49,491 bases of DNA, taken from positions 1-49,491 of the forward strand of contig CANGOF010000008.1 in NCBI GenBank assembly GCA_947455515.1, given 5' to 3'. Below the pieces are notes generated by a model. It was given only the letters and a program-made list of their open reading frames with translations, was not told the origin of the DNA and made no database searches. Origin of the DNA: Flavobacteriia bacterium (lineage in GTDB: Bacteria; Bacteroidota; Bacteroidia; Flavobacteriales_D; Crocinitomicaceae). Both the position numbers and the translations under genes were made by a program. Positions 25,885 through 35,227 of the stretch are shown here, piece after piece; the first letter of the stretch is position 1, and every line of letters begins with the position of its first letter.

Positions 25885-27504
25885 ATGATTCAATTAACAA
25901 AAAAACAACGCTATTTATTAAGTGTTATTGCAGGAATACTTTTGATTTTATCTTTTCCATTTACAGGTAGCATTCCATTTTTATGTTTTTTAGGGTTAGT
26001 TCCTTTATTAGTTATTGAAGACTCTATTTTTAGTAACAATTATAAATCTTCTAAACTTCTTGTTCACTCCTATATCACATTTTTCCTTTATAATATTGGA
26101 ACTACTTGGTGGATTTGGAACGCTAGCCCAGGCGGAGCTATTTTAGCATTTCTTCTTAATTCTTTTATAATGGCACTCGTGTTTCAATTGTTTCATGTCA
26201 CAAAAAAACGTGTAGGTATACGTGAAGGCTATATCGCTTATTTATTTTTCTGGATTGGTTTTGAATATATTCACTACGAATGGGAATTATCCTGGCCTTG
26301 GCTAAACTTAGGAAACGTATTTGCCTCAACTCCTAAATTCATCCAATGGTATTCTATATCTGGAGTTTTAGGTGGTACTTTCTGGATTTTATTAGTCAAT
26401 CTTGTCCTTTTCTTTTTAGTAAAACATCTCTATTTCCAAAGAAAATCACTTCAATCTCAACGTAAGTTACTCTTGTTTTTTACGACAATTTTAATTTTTC
26501 CGATTACCTATTCCTTAGTACAATATTATTCCTATAATGAAATTGGTAAGGACACTGAAATAATTGTGACACAACCCAATGTTGATCCTTACAATGAAAA
26601 GTTTATTGGTAGCGTTGAAAATCAATTAGACAAAGTTTGTGATTTAGCGGATAAATTAATCACCCCTAAAACAGAATTTGTACTTGCTCCTGAAACTGCA
26701 CTTCCTTTTAACTTCTATGAAGACGAAGTAGAACGTATTATTCACTACCATTATTTAGTTGAACGAAAAGCTAAATGGAATAATTCCTCCTTACTAATTG
26801 GAGCTTCCACTAGTAAATTCTTCAAAGAAAAACATTCTCGAGCTTCACGTAAAATTGAAGGAGGCCCAGGTTATGAAGAACACTACAACTCATCAATGTT
26901 AATTGATCAACATGACAAACCTCGATTTTTACATAAATCCAAATTAGTTCTGGGTGTTGAAAAAGTTCCTTTTTCAAATGTTTTTCCTGCATTAGAACAA
27001 CTTTCTATTGACAATGGTGGAGCTAGTGGCACATTAGGAATTGAAGATTACGCACAAGTATTTAACACTAAAGGTATTAAAGTAGCTCCTGTAGTTTGTT
27101 ATGAATCTGTTTATGGAAGTTTTGTCGCTGAACAAACTCATAAAGGTGCTGAATTGTTATTTGTTATTACGAATGATGGTTGGTGGGGAAACACTCCTGG
27201 ATATAAACAACACCGAGCGTTCTCACAGTTAAGAGCTATAGAAAACAGAAAATCTGTTGCCCGTTCTGCAAATACAGGTATTTCTTGTTTTATTAACCAA
27301 CGCGGAGATATTTTATCTGAAACTTCTTGGTGGAAAGAAACAAGCCTACGTGGCACTCTTAAACGCAACCAAGAAAAAACTTTTTATGCTAATAATGGGG
27401 ATTTAATCGGAAGAACTTTAGGGGCAGGTGCATTAGTATTGTTAGTTGTAACCTTAGGTAAAGTTTTTAGAGGTTATATGTATAAATCAAGGGAAGATAA
27501 TTAA
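25885..27504 (+). CDS. lnt: Apolipoprotein N-acyltransferase Lnt
   Basis: Lnt adds the third acyl chain to lipoproteins in the inner membrane. The 539-residue protein has about eight hydrophobic segments (seven within 1-215 and one at about 510-528) enclosing a nitrilase-type domain. The catalytic triad is visible: Glu270 (LAPETALPF), Lys351 ([10 protein letters not shown]) and Cys405 (VCYESVYG). The RPFFN-like late motif is represented by [10 protein letters not shown]. Many lipoproteins in this window (GldJ, BamD, FKBP pair) are potential substrates. Its ATG follows directly on the stop of the 730-residue gene, and its TAA overlaps the TAA of convergent umuC. Confidence 0.94.
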   Translation: MIQLTKKQRYLLSVIAGILLILSFPFTGSIPFLCFLGLVPLLVIEDSIFSNNYKSSKLLVHSYITFFLYNIGTTWWIWNASPGGAILAFLLNSFIMALVFQLFHVTKKRVGIREGYIAYLFFWIGFEYIHYEWELSWPWLNLGNVFASTPKFIQWYSISGVLGGTFWILLVNLVLFFLVKHLYFQRKSLQSQRKLLLFFTTILIFPITYSLVQYYSYNEIGKDTEIIVTQPNVDPYNEKFIGSVENQLDKVCDLADKLITPKTEFVLAPETALPFNFYEDEVERIIHYHYLVERKAKWNNSSLLIGASTSKFFKEKHSRASRKIEGGPGYEEHYNSSMLIDQHDKPRFLHKSKLVLGVEKVPFSNVFPALEQLSIDNGGASGTLGIEDYAQVFNTKGIKVAPVVCYESVYGSFVAEQTHKGAELLFVITNDGWWGNTPGYKQHRAFSQLRAIENRKSVARSANTGISCFINQRGDILSETSWWKETSLRGTLKRNQEKTFYANNGDLIGRTLGAGALVLLVVTLGKVFRGYMYKSREDN

Positions 27505-28760
27505 ACTTTTACAATTATAATATCTTGTAAACGCGTAGTATAACGTGGAGATAATCTTTCTTGTTTCATTTTCCACACTCGTTTTTGATCCTGACTAGCT
27601 AATCTAATTTTTTGTTGACCATAACAATGGTTGATTACATCCATCGTTTTCATTAATTTACCATGTTTCGGGTTGCTATTTTCAAATAAATTAAACTGAA
27701 TTTCATTCTCAGGCTTAAAATCCATAATGACTACACCTGCTTTTTTATAGTGATATCCTTGTCGAAAGATTCGTTCCAATCCTTCCATCGTAAATTTGAC
27801 AAGTTCAATACTTGAATTCGTTGGGAAAGGCAGTTTTACAACGGTACTATTATTATACTGCTCTAACTCTTGTCGGTGTGAATTCGTTCTTAAAAACACT
27901 AACAAGGCGGTACAACAATCGTTTTGTCTGCGAAGTTTTTCTGCACACGCAACCGCAAATGTGGTAATTCGCTCTTTAATCTCATTGATGTCGGTTAGAT
28001 TTCGTTCAAACGAACGTGTTGTAGCAATATTTTTACGTGGCTTCACTTTTTCTAAATCCAAGGTAGGAATACCTGATAAGTCATGTTTTAAACGTAATTC
28101 TACGACACTCATGTTACGACGTACCCAAGCATCATTCAACTGTGTAAAATCAAAAGCCGTTCGTATACCATAAGATTTAAGTCGAGTAGCATGCTGCCTA
28201 CCTATCCCCCACACATCTTCTACATGTAACCAATTCAAAGCTTTCAGCCGTTTTTCATCCGAATCTATCACATACGAACTACCCGTCCTATCCGGATATT
28301 TTTTAGCAATCCGATTCGCTACTTTTGAAAGCGCTTTAGTCGGCGCAATCCCTACACTAATCGGAATGCCCGTCCATTTCGTAACTCGTCGTTGCATATC
28401 CTTACCATACGTATCTAAATCTACATAATCAAACCCTTTCAATTTCAAAAACGCTTCATCGATACTGTAAATCTCAATGTCAGGACTATATTCTTGTAAC
28501 AAGTTCATCACGCGAGCGCTCATATCTCCATACAAGGCAAAATTGGCTGAAAAAACATGAATGTGATTTTTTAGAAAAAAAGATTCATATTCAAAAGCAA
28601 TTGCCCCCATAGGAACACCAAGCGCTTTCGCTTCATTACTTCGCGCGATAACTGCTCCGTCGTTATTAGACAACACAACAATAGGTTTTCCAACGAGTTC
28701 AGGTCGGAAGACACGCTCACACGAAGCATAAAAATTATTACAATCAATCAGAGCAAACAT
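27501..28760 (-). CDS. umuC: Y-family DNA polymerase UmuC (pol V catalytic subunit)
   Basis: UmuC is an error-prone polymerase that copies damaged DNA. The 419-residue protein has the Y-family active site: Asp6 in [17 protein letters not shown] and YSIDEAF (98-104) with Asp101/Glu102. Helix-hairpin-helix sequence lies around [18 protein letters not shown] (about 182-199), with the little-finger region after it. It has the UmuC C-terminal extension rather than the DinB form. The start overlaps the umuD stop by one base. By hand count two 60-base stretches in this gene (28261 and 28621 onward) have 25 and 28 G+C, against 16 in a lnt stretch. This suggests a different origin or selection. Confidence 0.95.
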   Translation of the reverse strand: MFALIDCNNFYASCERVFRPELVGKPIVVLSNNDGAVIARSNEAKALGVPMGAIAFEYESFFLKNHIHVFSANFALYGDMSARVMNLLQEYSPDIEIYSIDEAFLKLKGFDYVDLDTYGKDMQRRVTKWTGIPISVGIAPTKALSKVANRIAKKYPDRTGSSYVIDSDEKRLKALNWLHVEDVWGIGRQHATRLKSYGIRTAFDFTQLNDAWVRRNMSVVELRLKHDLSGIPTLDLEKVKPRKNIATTRSFERNLTDINEIKERITTFAVACAEKLRRQNDCCTALLVFLRTNSHRQELEQYNNSTVVKLPFPTNSSIELVKFTMEGLERIFRQGYHYKKAGVVIMDFKPENEIQFNLFENSNPKHGKLMKTMDVINHCYGQQKIRLASQDQKRVWKMKQERLSPRYTTRLQDIIIVKV

Positions 28761-29209
28761 TAAAATGCTTTAATTACATGCGTAACAATTCCCCAGATTA
28801 AAAAATCATTTTGACTCGTCACACGAATCGGTTGATAGGCATCGTTCGCCGGAATTAACCAACAAACATCCTGTTCGAACTTAATCTTTTTGATCGTAAA
28901 TTCACCATCAACATAACAAACTGCAATTTGGTCATTTTTAGGCGTGATACTTTTGTCGATGACTAATAAGTCTCCATCCGTAATACCAACATCCTTCATA
29001 GACTGACCTTTAACACGACCATAAAAAGTAGAAGAAGGTCTCTTAATCAAATGTTTATTCATATCAATGGATAAATCAATAAAATCCAACGCAGGAGAAG
29101 GGAACCCTGCCGAAATAGCTGTTGAAACAACTGGAATTTCTAAGACGGAGTCTACAGAAACTGGAAAAATATCCAACGTTCTTGTAGTGATTTTTGATAA
29201 TAACTTCAT
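28760..29209 (-). CDS. umuD: UmuD-like S24 autoprotease subunit of pol V
   Basis: UmuD is cleaved by its own serine-lysine dyad on contact with RecA filaments and then forms DNA polymerase V with UmuC. The 149-residue protein has the cleavage bond Ala34-Gly35 ([10 protein letters not shown]), Ser70 in [11 protein letters not shown] and Lys107 in EFTIKK. These are offset by ten from E. coli Gly25, Ser60 and Lys97, an exact match in spacing. There is no helix-turn-helix domain, so it is not LexA. It forms an operon with umuC. A TATATTTG element lies about 18 bases upstream. I found no clear LexA-type box, and the Bacteroidota SOS operator is not well defined. Confidence 0.95.
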   Translation of the reverse strand: MKLLSKITTRTLDIFPVSVDSVLEIPVVSTAISAGFPSPALDFIDLSIDMNKHLIKRPSSTFYGRVKGQSMKDVGITDGDLLVIDKSITPKNDQIAVCYVDGEFTIKKIKFEQDVCWLIPANDAYQPIRVTSQNDFLIWGIVTHVIKAF

Positions 29210-29226
29210 TTTGATTAAAATTTAAA

Positions 29227-29234
29227 CAAATATA
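29227..29234 (-). promoter_or_regulatory. Putative -7 element before umuD
   Basis: TATATTTG on the minus strand fits TAnnTTTG. A TTG exists upstream (29250-29252) but with only 15 bases of spacing, shorter than usual. This could reflect a regulated promoter. The rest of the 175-base umuD-fahA gap is plain AT-rich sequence with the fahA element on the other strand. Confidence 0.45.
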
Positions 29235-29338
29235 AGATAAATAAATAATCAAAATAAACTTGGAGGAATGAAAAATTATGAACAATATTTAATGCTTCAT
29301 TAGAAAGTAAAAAAGTCAAACTAAAAAAATAATATTTC

Positions 29339-29346
29339 TATATTTG
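29339..29346 (+). promoter_or_regulatory. Putative -7 element before fumarylacetoacetase
   Basis: TATATTTG matches TAnnTTTG about 38 bases upstream of the ATG at 29385. No -33 TTG is seen at the usual distance. Confidence 0.42.
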
Positions 29347-29384
29347 TAATAAGTAAAGAACACAGAAATTAATCTTAAAAATAT

Positions 29385-30668
29385 ATGGCAAATTCAACAA
29401 TTACAGCAAATAATCCAGCATTGAAGTCTTGGGTAAATGTACCGGCAGGTTCTGACTTCCCTATTCAAAATTTACCTTTCGGAGTTTTTAAAACATCCTC
29501 TTTAACTGCACGTGTTGGTGTACGTATTGGGGAGCACGTGCTGGATTTAAAAACATTACACGTACTTGGTTATTTAGACAACTTAGCATTTGATGCTACT
29601 GACTTTGATACAGACGCATTAAATCACTTAATGGCAAAGGGAAAACAAGCTACAAGAGAATTAAGAAATCGTATTTCTTACTTGCTGGATGCAGCCAATG
29701 ATGAATTGCAAAAGAACACACATCATGCTGAACAGGTTTTGATTCCAAACAAAAGTGTAATCATGCTTATGCCTGTGAAAATTGGTGACTATACTGATTT
29801 CTACTCTAGCCGCGAACATGCTACAAATGTGGGGACTATGTTCCGTGATCCAAACAATGCATTATTACCTAACTGGTTATGGATCCCTGTTGGATACCAC
29901 GGTAGAGCAAGTTCTGTGATTCTTTCAGGACAAAATATCCACAGACCAAAAGGACAAATCAAACCAGATCCAGAAAAAGATCCTATTTATGCACCATGTC
30001 GTAATTTAGATTTCGAATTAGAAACAGCGTTTATCACCTATGATGGAAAACCATTAGGAGACTCAATTTCACCAAACGAGGCTGAAGACTTCATCTTTGG
30101 TATGGTGTTATTTAACGATTGGTCAGCTCGTGATATCCAAACTTGGGAGTATGTTCCACTAGGACCATTTTTATCTAAAAACTTTGCATCAAGTATCTCT
30201 GCTTGGGTAGTTACGTTAGATGCCCTTCAAGCTCACAAAGTTGCTGGACCAGAACAACATCCAGAAGTTCTTTCTTATTTAGAATTTGAAGGAGAAAAAA
30301 GTTATGATATTAATTTAGAAGTATTGATTCAACCAGAAAACGGAACAGAAAACTTAATCTGTGAATCAAACTTTAAGTATATGTATTGGAATATGGCGCA
30401 ACAATTAGCTCACCACACAGTGAATGGTTGTAACGTGCGTTGTGGAGATTTAATGGGTTCAGGAACTATTTCTGGTCCAACACCAAATTCTTACGGTTCT
30501 ATGTTAGAACTTGCATGGAAAGGAACAAAACCATTACAAATGAACGATGGTACTGAACGTAAGTTTATCCAAGATAACGATACAGTTATTATGCGTGGAC
30601 ACTGTGAAAGTAATGGTGTACGTATCGGATTTGGAGAAGTTGCTGCAAAAATATTACCTGCAAAATAA
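29385..30668 (+). CDS. fahA: Fumarylacetoacetase
   Basis: This enzyme hydrolyses fumarylacetoacetate to fumarate and acetoacetate, the last step of tyrosine and homogentisate breakdown. The 427-residue length and the block DFYSSREHATNVGTMFRD (138-155) match the full-length eukaryote-like family. His145 corresponds to the catalytic His133 of the mouse enzyme and Asp138 to its metal-binding Asp126. The C-terminal GDLMGSGTISGP motif (about 351-363) and the long N-terminal domain are also present. No other tyrosine-degradation genes are adjacent. A strong terminator follows, so the gene is a single transcription unit. Confidence 0.95.
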   Translation: MANSTITANNPALKSWVNVPAGSDFPIQNLPFGVFKTSSLTARVGVRIGEHVLDLKTLHVLGYLDNLAFDATDFDTDALNHLMAKGKQATRELRNRISYLLDAANDELQKNTHHAEQVLIPNKSVIMLMPVKIGDYTDFYSSREHATNVGTMFRDPNNALLPNWLWIPVGYHGRASSVILSGQNIHRPKGQIKPDPEKDPIYAPCRNLDFELETAFITYDGKPLGDSISPNEAEDFIFGMVLFNDWSARDIQTWEYVPLGPFLSKNFASSISAWVVTLDALQAHKVAGPEQHPEVLSYLEFEGEKSYDINLEVLIQPENGTENLICESNFKYMYWNMAQQLAHHTVNGCNVRCGDLMGSGTISGPTPNSYGSMLELAWKGTKPLQMNDGTERKFIQDNDTVIMRGHCESNGVRIGFGEVAAKILPAK

Positions 30669-30685
30669 TTGAACAGATACGATAC

Positions 30686-30725
30686 AAAAAGAGTCTTCTA
30701 AAACGTTTTGGAAGACTCTTTTTTA
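30686..30725 (+). terminator. Rho-independent terminator after fumarylacetoacetase
   Basis: A 13-base-pair stem (30686-30698 with 30711-30723) continues into an inner taaaacgttttg pairing and is followed by T residues. It is 17 bases past the stop codon. Confidence 0.9.
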
Positions 30726-30808
30726 TTCAATAGCAAAATAAAGTAAACAAAAAATGCGAGAGACTGCATTAAAATTCGTATTTTAAACTGAAATTTAATT
30801 TAGAATAA

Positions 30809-33031
30809 ATGTCAACATTACCAGAAGGAATTGATTTAGAAAAGGAAAGAAAAGAAATTCTACAAGCATTTAAAGGCTTATTAAAAACCGCTAAAAATCT
30901 TTCAAAAGAAGATTTAAAAATGGTTCGTAAAGCTTTTGATATCGCTGTTGAAGCGCACAAAGATATGCGTAGAAAGTCAGGTGAACCATATATATATCAC
31001 CCGATTGCCGTTGCACGTATCGTATCGGAAGAAATGGGATTAGGCGCTACAAGTATTGCTTGTGCATTATTACATGACACGGTTGAAGACACCTATATAA
31101 CGCTTGAAGACATAGAAGAATTATTCGGTGATAAATGCAGAAGAATTATAGATGGTTTAACCAAAATTCCTGAAATTTTTGATGAAAACTCTTCGATTCA
31201 AGCGGAGAATTTCCGTAAAATGATCTTGACAATTTCAGACGACATACGCGTTGTATTAATCAAATTAGCAGACAGGCTTCACAATATGCGTACCTTAGGT
31301 AGTATGCGTGCCGACAAGCGTTTGAAAATTGCGTCCGAAACGAAATTTTTATATGCACCACTTGCACACAGACTTGGATTACACTCCATAAAAAGCGAAT
31401 TGGAAGATTTGGGATTCTTACATACCGACCCGGATAATTTCCACCTTGTAGAAAGTAAATTAAAATCGACCAAAGAATCTCGTGATCGATTCATTAAATC
31501 TTTTATACAACCATTAAAAGAAGCGTTAGATTATGAAGGATACGTTTACGAAATTAAAGCTCGTACAAAATCTATCTCTTCCATATGGAGAAAAATGCAA
31601 ACAAAAGTTTTGCCGTTTGAAGAAGTATACGATTTATTTGCTATTAGAGTAATTGTTGATACACCTGTTGAATTAGAAAAACCAGATTGTTGGAGAATTT
31701 ATTCTATGGTGACTGACTTTTACCAACCTAGTCCAGAAAGACTTCGCGACTGGATATCAACTCCAAGAGCGAATGGGTATGAATCACTACATACCACAGT
31801 AATGTCTGATCAAGGTAAATGGGTTGAAGTACAAATCCGTTCTAAACGCATGGATGAAATCGCTGAAAAAGGACTTGCCGCACATTACAAATACAAAGAA
31901 AACGATTCAGAGGATTCTAAATTCGACCGTTGGATTGCTGAGATTCGCGATTTGATGGAAAACCACAACCTAAGCGCAATGGATTTCGTGAATGAGTTTA
32001 AAATGAACTTATTTTCAGATGAAATATATGTGTTTACACCTAAAGGTGAGCTACGTGTATTACCAAATGGAGCAACGATTCTTGATTTTGCATATGACAT
32101 TCACACAAGTATTGGTAACAAATGTATTGGTGCAAAAGTAAATACTCAATTAGTTCCACTTAGTTACAAATTATTAAATGGCGACCAAATTGAGATAATC
32201 ACTTCGGAGAAGCAAAAACCAACGGAAGAATGGTTAAATTATGTTTTTTCAGCTCGCGCAAAACAAAAAATCAGAGGAACATTAAACGAACAACGAAAAA
32301 TTATTGTTCAAGATGGAAAAGAAATTTTAGAAAGAAAATTAAAGCAATTTAATTTAAATAATACCAAAGAAAACATCATTGCAATAGAGCGTTATTTTGG
32401 TGCAAATAATCAAACCGATTTATTTATACGAATTGCGAAATCAAAAATTGATTTAAATAAACTAAGAGAATTAGAAGATGTTAAAGGGAATTTAGTTATT
32501 GACAAAGCATTTTTACAAAACGAAACAAGAAAACAACAAACCTCCGAAGAAGGGCGTAACATTGATTTTGACACAGAATATAATGGTTTTGAATACAAGC
32601 TTGCTAAATGTTGTAATCCAATACCTGGCGATTCCATTTTTGGATATTTAGGTGGACACGAAGAGATTAAAGTACACCGTAACAACTGTCCAAATGCAGA
32701 ACATATGCATTCTAAAATGGCTTTTAGATGTATCAAAGCAAACTGGATCAATACGGAATTAATCGAACATTTAGCTTCATTACGTTTGATAGGTATTGAC
32801 AATGTTGGTATCGTTAACAGAATCACGGAAATAATATCTAATCAATTAAATGTAGATATGAAATCCATTTCATTTGAAGCGAATGACGGTATATTTGAAG
32901 GATTGATAAAAGTAATGGTTTATGACACTGAGCATTTGGACGCACTTAATAAACAATTCGAACAAATTGAAGGGGTAGAAAGAATCGAAAGATGGGATTT
33001 TGAGGATAACGAAATAATACATTCCAAATAA
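30809..33031 (+). CDS. Bifunctional (p)ppGpp synthetase/hydrolase (Rel/SpoT)
   Basis: This enzyme makes and degrades the alarmone (p)ppGpp during starvation. The 740-residue protein has the long-RSH order. The HD hydrolase domain carries YHPIAVAR (His64), LLHDTVEDT (His89-Asp90) and the DRLHNMRTL block. The synthetase domain has DLFAIRVIV and NGYESLHTTV (about 322-331). A TGS domain lies about 405-465, a Cys-containing segment with KCCNPIPGD at about 597, and a C-terminal ACT domain at about 660-735. Both catalytic halves look intact, so it is probably the only long RSH protein, though that needs the rest of the genome. It is monocistronic with a terminator. Confidence 0.95.
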   Translation: MSTLPEGIDLEKERKEILQAFKGLLKTAKNLSKEDLKMVRKAFDIAVEAHKDMRRKSGEPYIYHPIAVARIVSEEMGLGATSIACALLHDTVEDTYITLEDIEELFGDKCRRIIDGLTKIPEIFDENSSIQAENFRKMILTISDDIRVVLIKLADRLHNMRTLGSMRADKRLKIASETKFLYAPLAHRLGLHSIKSELEDLGFLHTDPDNFHLVESKLKSTKESRDRFIKSFIQPLKEALDYEGYVYEIKARTKSISSIWRKMQTKVLPFEEVYDLFAIRVIVDTPVELEKPDCWRIYSMVTDFYQPSPERLRDWISTPRANGYESLHTTVMSDQGKWVEVQIRSKRMDEIAEKGLAAHYKYKENDSEDSKFDRWIAEIRDLMENHNLSAMDFVNEFKMNLFSDEIYVFTPKGELRVLPNGATILDFAYDIHTSIGNKCIGAKVNTQLVPLSYKLLNGDQIEIITSEKQKPTEEWLNYVFSARAKQKIRGTLNEQRKIIVQDGKEILERKLKQFNLNNTKENIIAIERYFGANNQTDLFIRIAKSKIDLNKLRELEDVKGNLVIDKAFLQNETRKQQTSEEGRNIDFDTEYNGFEYKLAKCCNPIPGDSIFGYLGGHEEIKVHRNNCPNAEHMHSKMAFRCIKANWINTELIEHLASLRLIGIDNVGIVNRITEIISNQLNVDMKSISFEANDGIFEGLIKVMVYDTEHLDALNKQFEQIEGVERIERWDFEDNEIIHSK

Positions 33032-33034
33032 AAG

Positions 33035-33063
33035 AAGGGAGTTTCATTTGAGACTCCCTTTTT
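33035..33063 (+). terminator. Rho-independent terminator after rel/spoT
   Basis: An 11-base-pair stem (33035-33045 with 33050-33060, one G-T pair, loop attt) is followed by T residues. It begins four bases after the stop codon. Confidence 0.88.
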
Positions 33064-33146
33064 CGTTAAAAACTCGTTGATAAATCTTTCTCATTTAATG
33101 AATCACACCAAATAATAATAGTTATTTTCGCTTTTTAATAGACGGA

Positions 33147-33596
33147 ATGCAAGCAGAAGAGTTACAGAATACTGTAAAAAATATTTTTTCAGCATATTTA
33201 GAGCAACATAGTCATAGAAAAACACCCGAACGTTTTGCTATACTTGCAGAGATATACGCTTATCCTGGCCATTTTGATGTGGAAACACTATATAACAAAA
33301 TGAAAATGCAGAATTATCGTGTTTCAAGAGCTACTTTATACAATACAATTGAATTATTATTAGCTTGTAACCTTGTTAGAAAGCATCAATTTGGCAAAAA
33401 CATTGCTCAATTTGAAAAATCGCATGGTTCAAAACAGCACGACCACGTAATGTTGACAGATACTGGAGAAGTTATAGAATTCTGTGATCCTAGAATCCAA
33501 CAAATCAAGGCGACAATAGAAGAAGTGTTTAATGTAGAGATTCAACATCATTCCTTGTATTTTTACGGTATAAAAAAAACCAATACAAGCAAGTAA
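33147..33596 (+). CDS. Fur-family transcriptional regulator
   Basis: This 149-residue DNA-binding regulator has an N-terminal winged helix (about 15-85; RVSRATLYNTIELLLACNLV as recognition region) and a C-terminal dimer domain with the metal-binding HDHVM motif (about 107-111). Fur proteins repress metal-uptake or peroxide-response genes with Fe, Zn or Mn as cofactor. It lacks the structural CxxC pairs usual in Fur: only two separate cysteines occur (in LLACNL and EFCDP). Iron, zinc and peroxide sensing therefore cannot be told apart. It is followed two bases later by a STAS gene and then purA. Confidence 0.9.
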   Translation: MQAEELQNTVKNIFSAYLEQHSHRKTPERFAILAEIYAYPGHFDVETLYNKMKMQNYRVSRATLYNTIELLLACNLVRKHQFGKNIAQFEKSHGSKQHDHVMLTDTGEVIEFCDPRIQQIKATIEEVFNVEIQHHSLYFYGIKKTNTSK

Positions 33597-33598
33597 TC

Positions 33599-33949
33599 GT
33601 GAGTTTAAAATATACCGTACGTAATGAAGCACCTGCTGTTATAATTCTTCTTCAAGGAAGAATTGTTACCGATTTGGATACAGTAGATTTATTGAAAGAA
33701 ATTCAAACGAATTTAGATAATAATCAAAAATCATTCTTTTTCGACTTAAGTCAATTAGAATATATTACAAGTTCTGGACTTAATTTTTTTGTTCGTATTT
33801 TAACTCGAACAAGAAATGTAGGCGCAGAAGTAACACTTTGTGGAATTCAAGGAAATGTTGAAAAACTTTTTACGATTTCTAAATTAAATGAAATATTCAC
33901 ATTTAGCGTTTCGATTGAGGAAGCACTAAACAACGTTAATGCACAATAG
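33599..33949 (+). CDS. STAS-domain protein (anti-sigma factor antagonist type)
   Basis: A 116-residue single-domain protein of the SpoIIAA/STAS fold. The segment FFFDLSQLEYITSSGL (46-61) holds the conserved serine pair Ser58/Ser59, where SpoIIAA-type proteins are phosphorylated by a partner kinase. That kinase or anti-sigma factor is not in the window. The start is a GTG at 33599; no ATG fits as well. It is translated with fur (two-base gap) and the purA start overlaps or follows its stop. A regulatory role in partner switching is likely, but the target is unknown. Confidence 0.85.
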   Translation: MSLKYTVRNEAPAVIILLQGRIVTDLDTVDLLKEIQTNLDNNQKSFFFDLSQLEYITSSGLNFFVRILTRTRNVGAEVTLCGIQGNVEKLFTISKLNEIFTFSVSIEEALNNVNAQ

Positions 33950-33950
33950 C

Positions 33951-35225
33951 ATGAAAGTAGATGTACTATTAGGTCTTCAATGGGGAGACGAAGGAAAAGG
34001 TAAAATTGTTGATGTACTTACCCCAAATTATTCCATAATCGCACGTTTTCAAGGTGGGCCAAACGCAGGTCACACGTTGGAATTTGAAGGCATTAAACAT
34101 GTACTTCACACCATACCTTCAGGAATTTTCCGTAAAGATGTGTTGAACGTTATCGGAAATGGTGTGGTTATTGACCCTGTAATTTTTCAAAAAGAAATTG
34201 AAAAATTAGCTCCATTCAATATGGACATCAAAAAGAATTTATTGATTTCCAAAAAAGCACATTTAATTTTACCTACACACCGTTTATTAGACCAAGCTTC
34301 TGAAGCTGCAAAAGGAGTTAATAAAATTGGTTCAACTTTAAAAGGAATTGGTCCAACATACATGGACAAAACAGGGCGAAATGGCCTAAGAGTTGGTGAT
34401 ATTCTTTCTCCTAAATTCAAAGAAAAATACGACGCATTAGTCGAAAAGCACGAAGGTATTTTAAAACACCACGAAGGTTTTGAATACAATTTAGCAGAAT
34501 TAGAAGCGCCATTCTTTGAAGGAATAGAATTACTTCGTTCATTCACTTGTATTGATAGTGAACAATTTTTAAATAAAGAATTAAAAGCAGGTAAACGCAT
34601 ATTAGCTGAGGGTGCTCAAGGTACAATGTTAGATATTGATTTCGGAACTTATCCTTTTGTAACTTCATCTAACACTGTTACTGCTGGTACTTGTACAGGT
34701 TTAGGAGTAGCACCAACCACTATTGGATCCGTAATTGGTATTTTTAAAGCCTATTGTACACGTGTTGGTAGTGGGCCATTCCCTACAGAACTTTTAGAGG
34801 AAGATGGTGAAAAAATCAGAAAAGAAGGAAACGAGTTTGGCTCAACGACTGGACGTCCTAGACGTTGTGGATGGATTGATCTTCCTGCTTTGAAATATGC
34901 AATTATGATTAATGGAGTTACTGAACTTTCCATGATGAAAGCAGATGTATTAAGTATTTTTGATACAATCAAAGTTTGTACGCATTATAAAATTAATGGT
35001 GAAATCGTTGATTACCTTCCGTTTGATATTGATGGTGTAGATATAATTCCTATTTACAAAGAATTAAATGGATGGAATTGTGACTTAACTGGTTTACATA
35101 GCTATGAAGAAAGCCCACAAGCTTTAAAGGATTATGTAACTTATTTAGAAAACGAATTAGAAGTTCCTATCACAGTGGTTTCTGTTGGTCCAGATAGAAA
35201 ACAAACCTTACAAAACAAGAAGTAA
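33951..35225 (+). CDS. purA: Adenylosuccinate synthase
   Basis: PurA joins IMP and aspartate with GTP, the first committed step to AMP. With the start at 33951 the protein has 424 residues and opens MKVDVLLGLQWGDEGKGK, with the GTP-binding GDEGKGK at 12-18. The NAGHT motif (about 38-42) and TTTGRPRRCGW-type ribose loop (about 303-311) follow. An in-frame ATG at 33939 would add MHNS and overlap the STAS stop by 11 bases. The inner start leaves a one-base gap and gives the usual family N-terminus, so I prefer it. Confidence 0.95.
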   Translation: MKVDVLLGLQWGDEGKGKIVDVLTPNYSIIARFQGGPNAGHTLEFEGIKHVLHTIPSGIFRKDVLNVIGNGVVIDPVIFQKEIEKLAPFNMDIKKNLLISKKAHLILPTHRLLDQASEAAKGVNKIGSTLKGIGPTYMDKTGRNGLRVGDILSPKFKEKYDALVEKHEGILKHHEGFEYNLAELEAPFFEGIELLRSFTCIDSEQFLNKELKAGKRILAEGAQGTMLDIDFGTYPFVTSSNTVTAGTCTGLGVAPTTIGSVIGIFKAYCTRVGSGPFPTELLEEDGEKIRKEGNEFGSTTGRPRRCGWIDLPALKYAIMINGVTELSMMKADVLSIFDTIKVCTHYKINGEIVDYLPFDIDGVDIIPIYKELNGWNCDLTGLHSYEESPQALKDYVTYLENELEVPITVVSVGPDRKQTLQNKK

Positions 35226-35227
35226 GC

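Noticed and set aside
28760-29209. LexA as an alternative for the S24 peptidase protein
   Set aside because: There is no N-terminal helix-turn-helix, the length is only 149 residues, and it is coupled to umuC, so UmuD is the right call.
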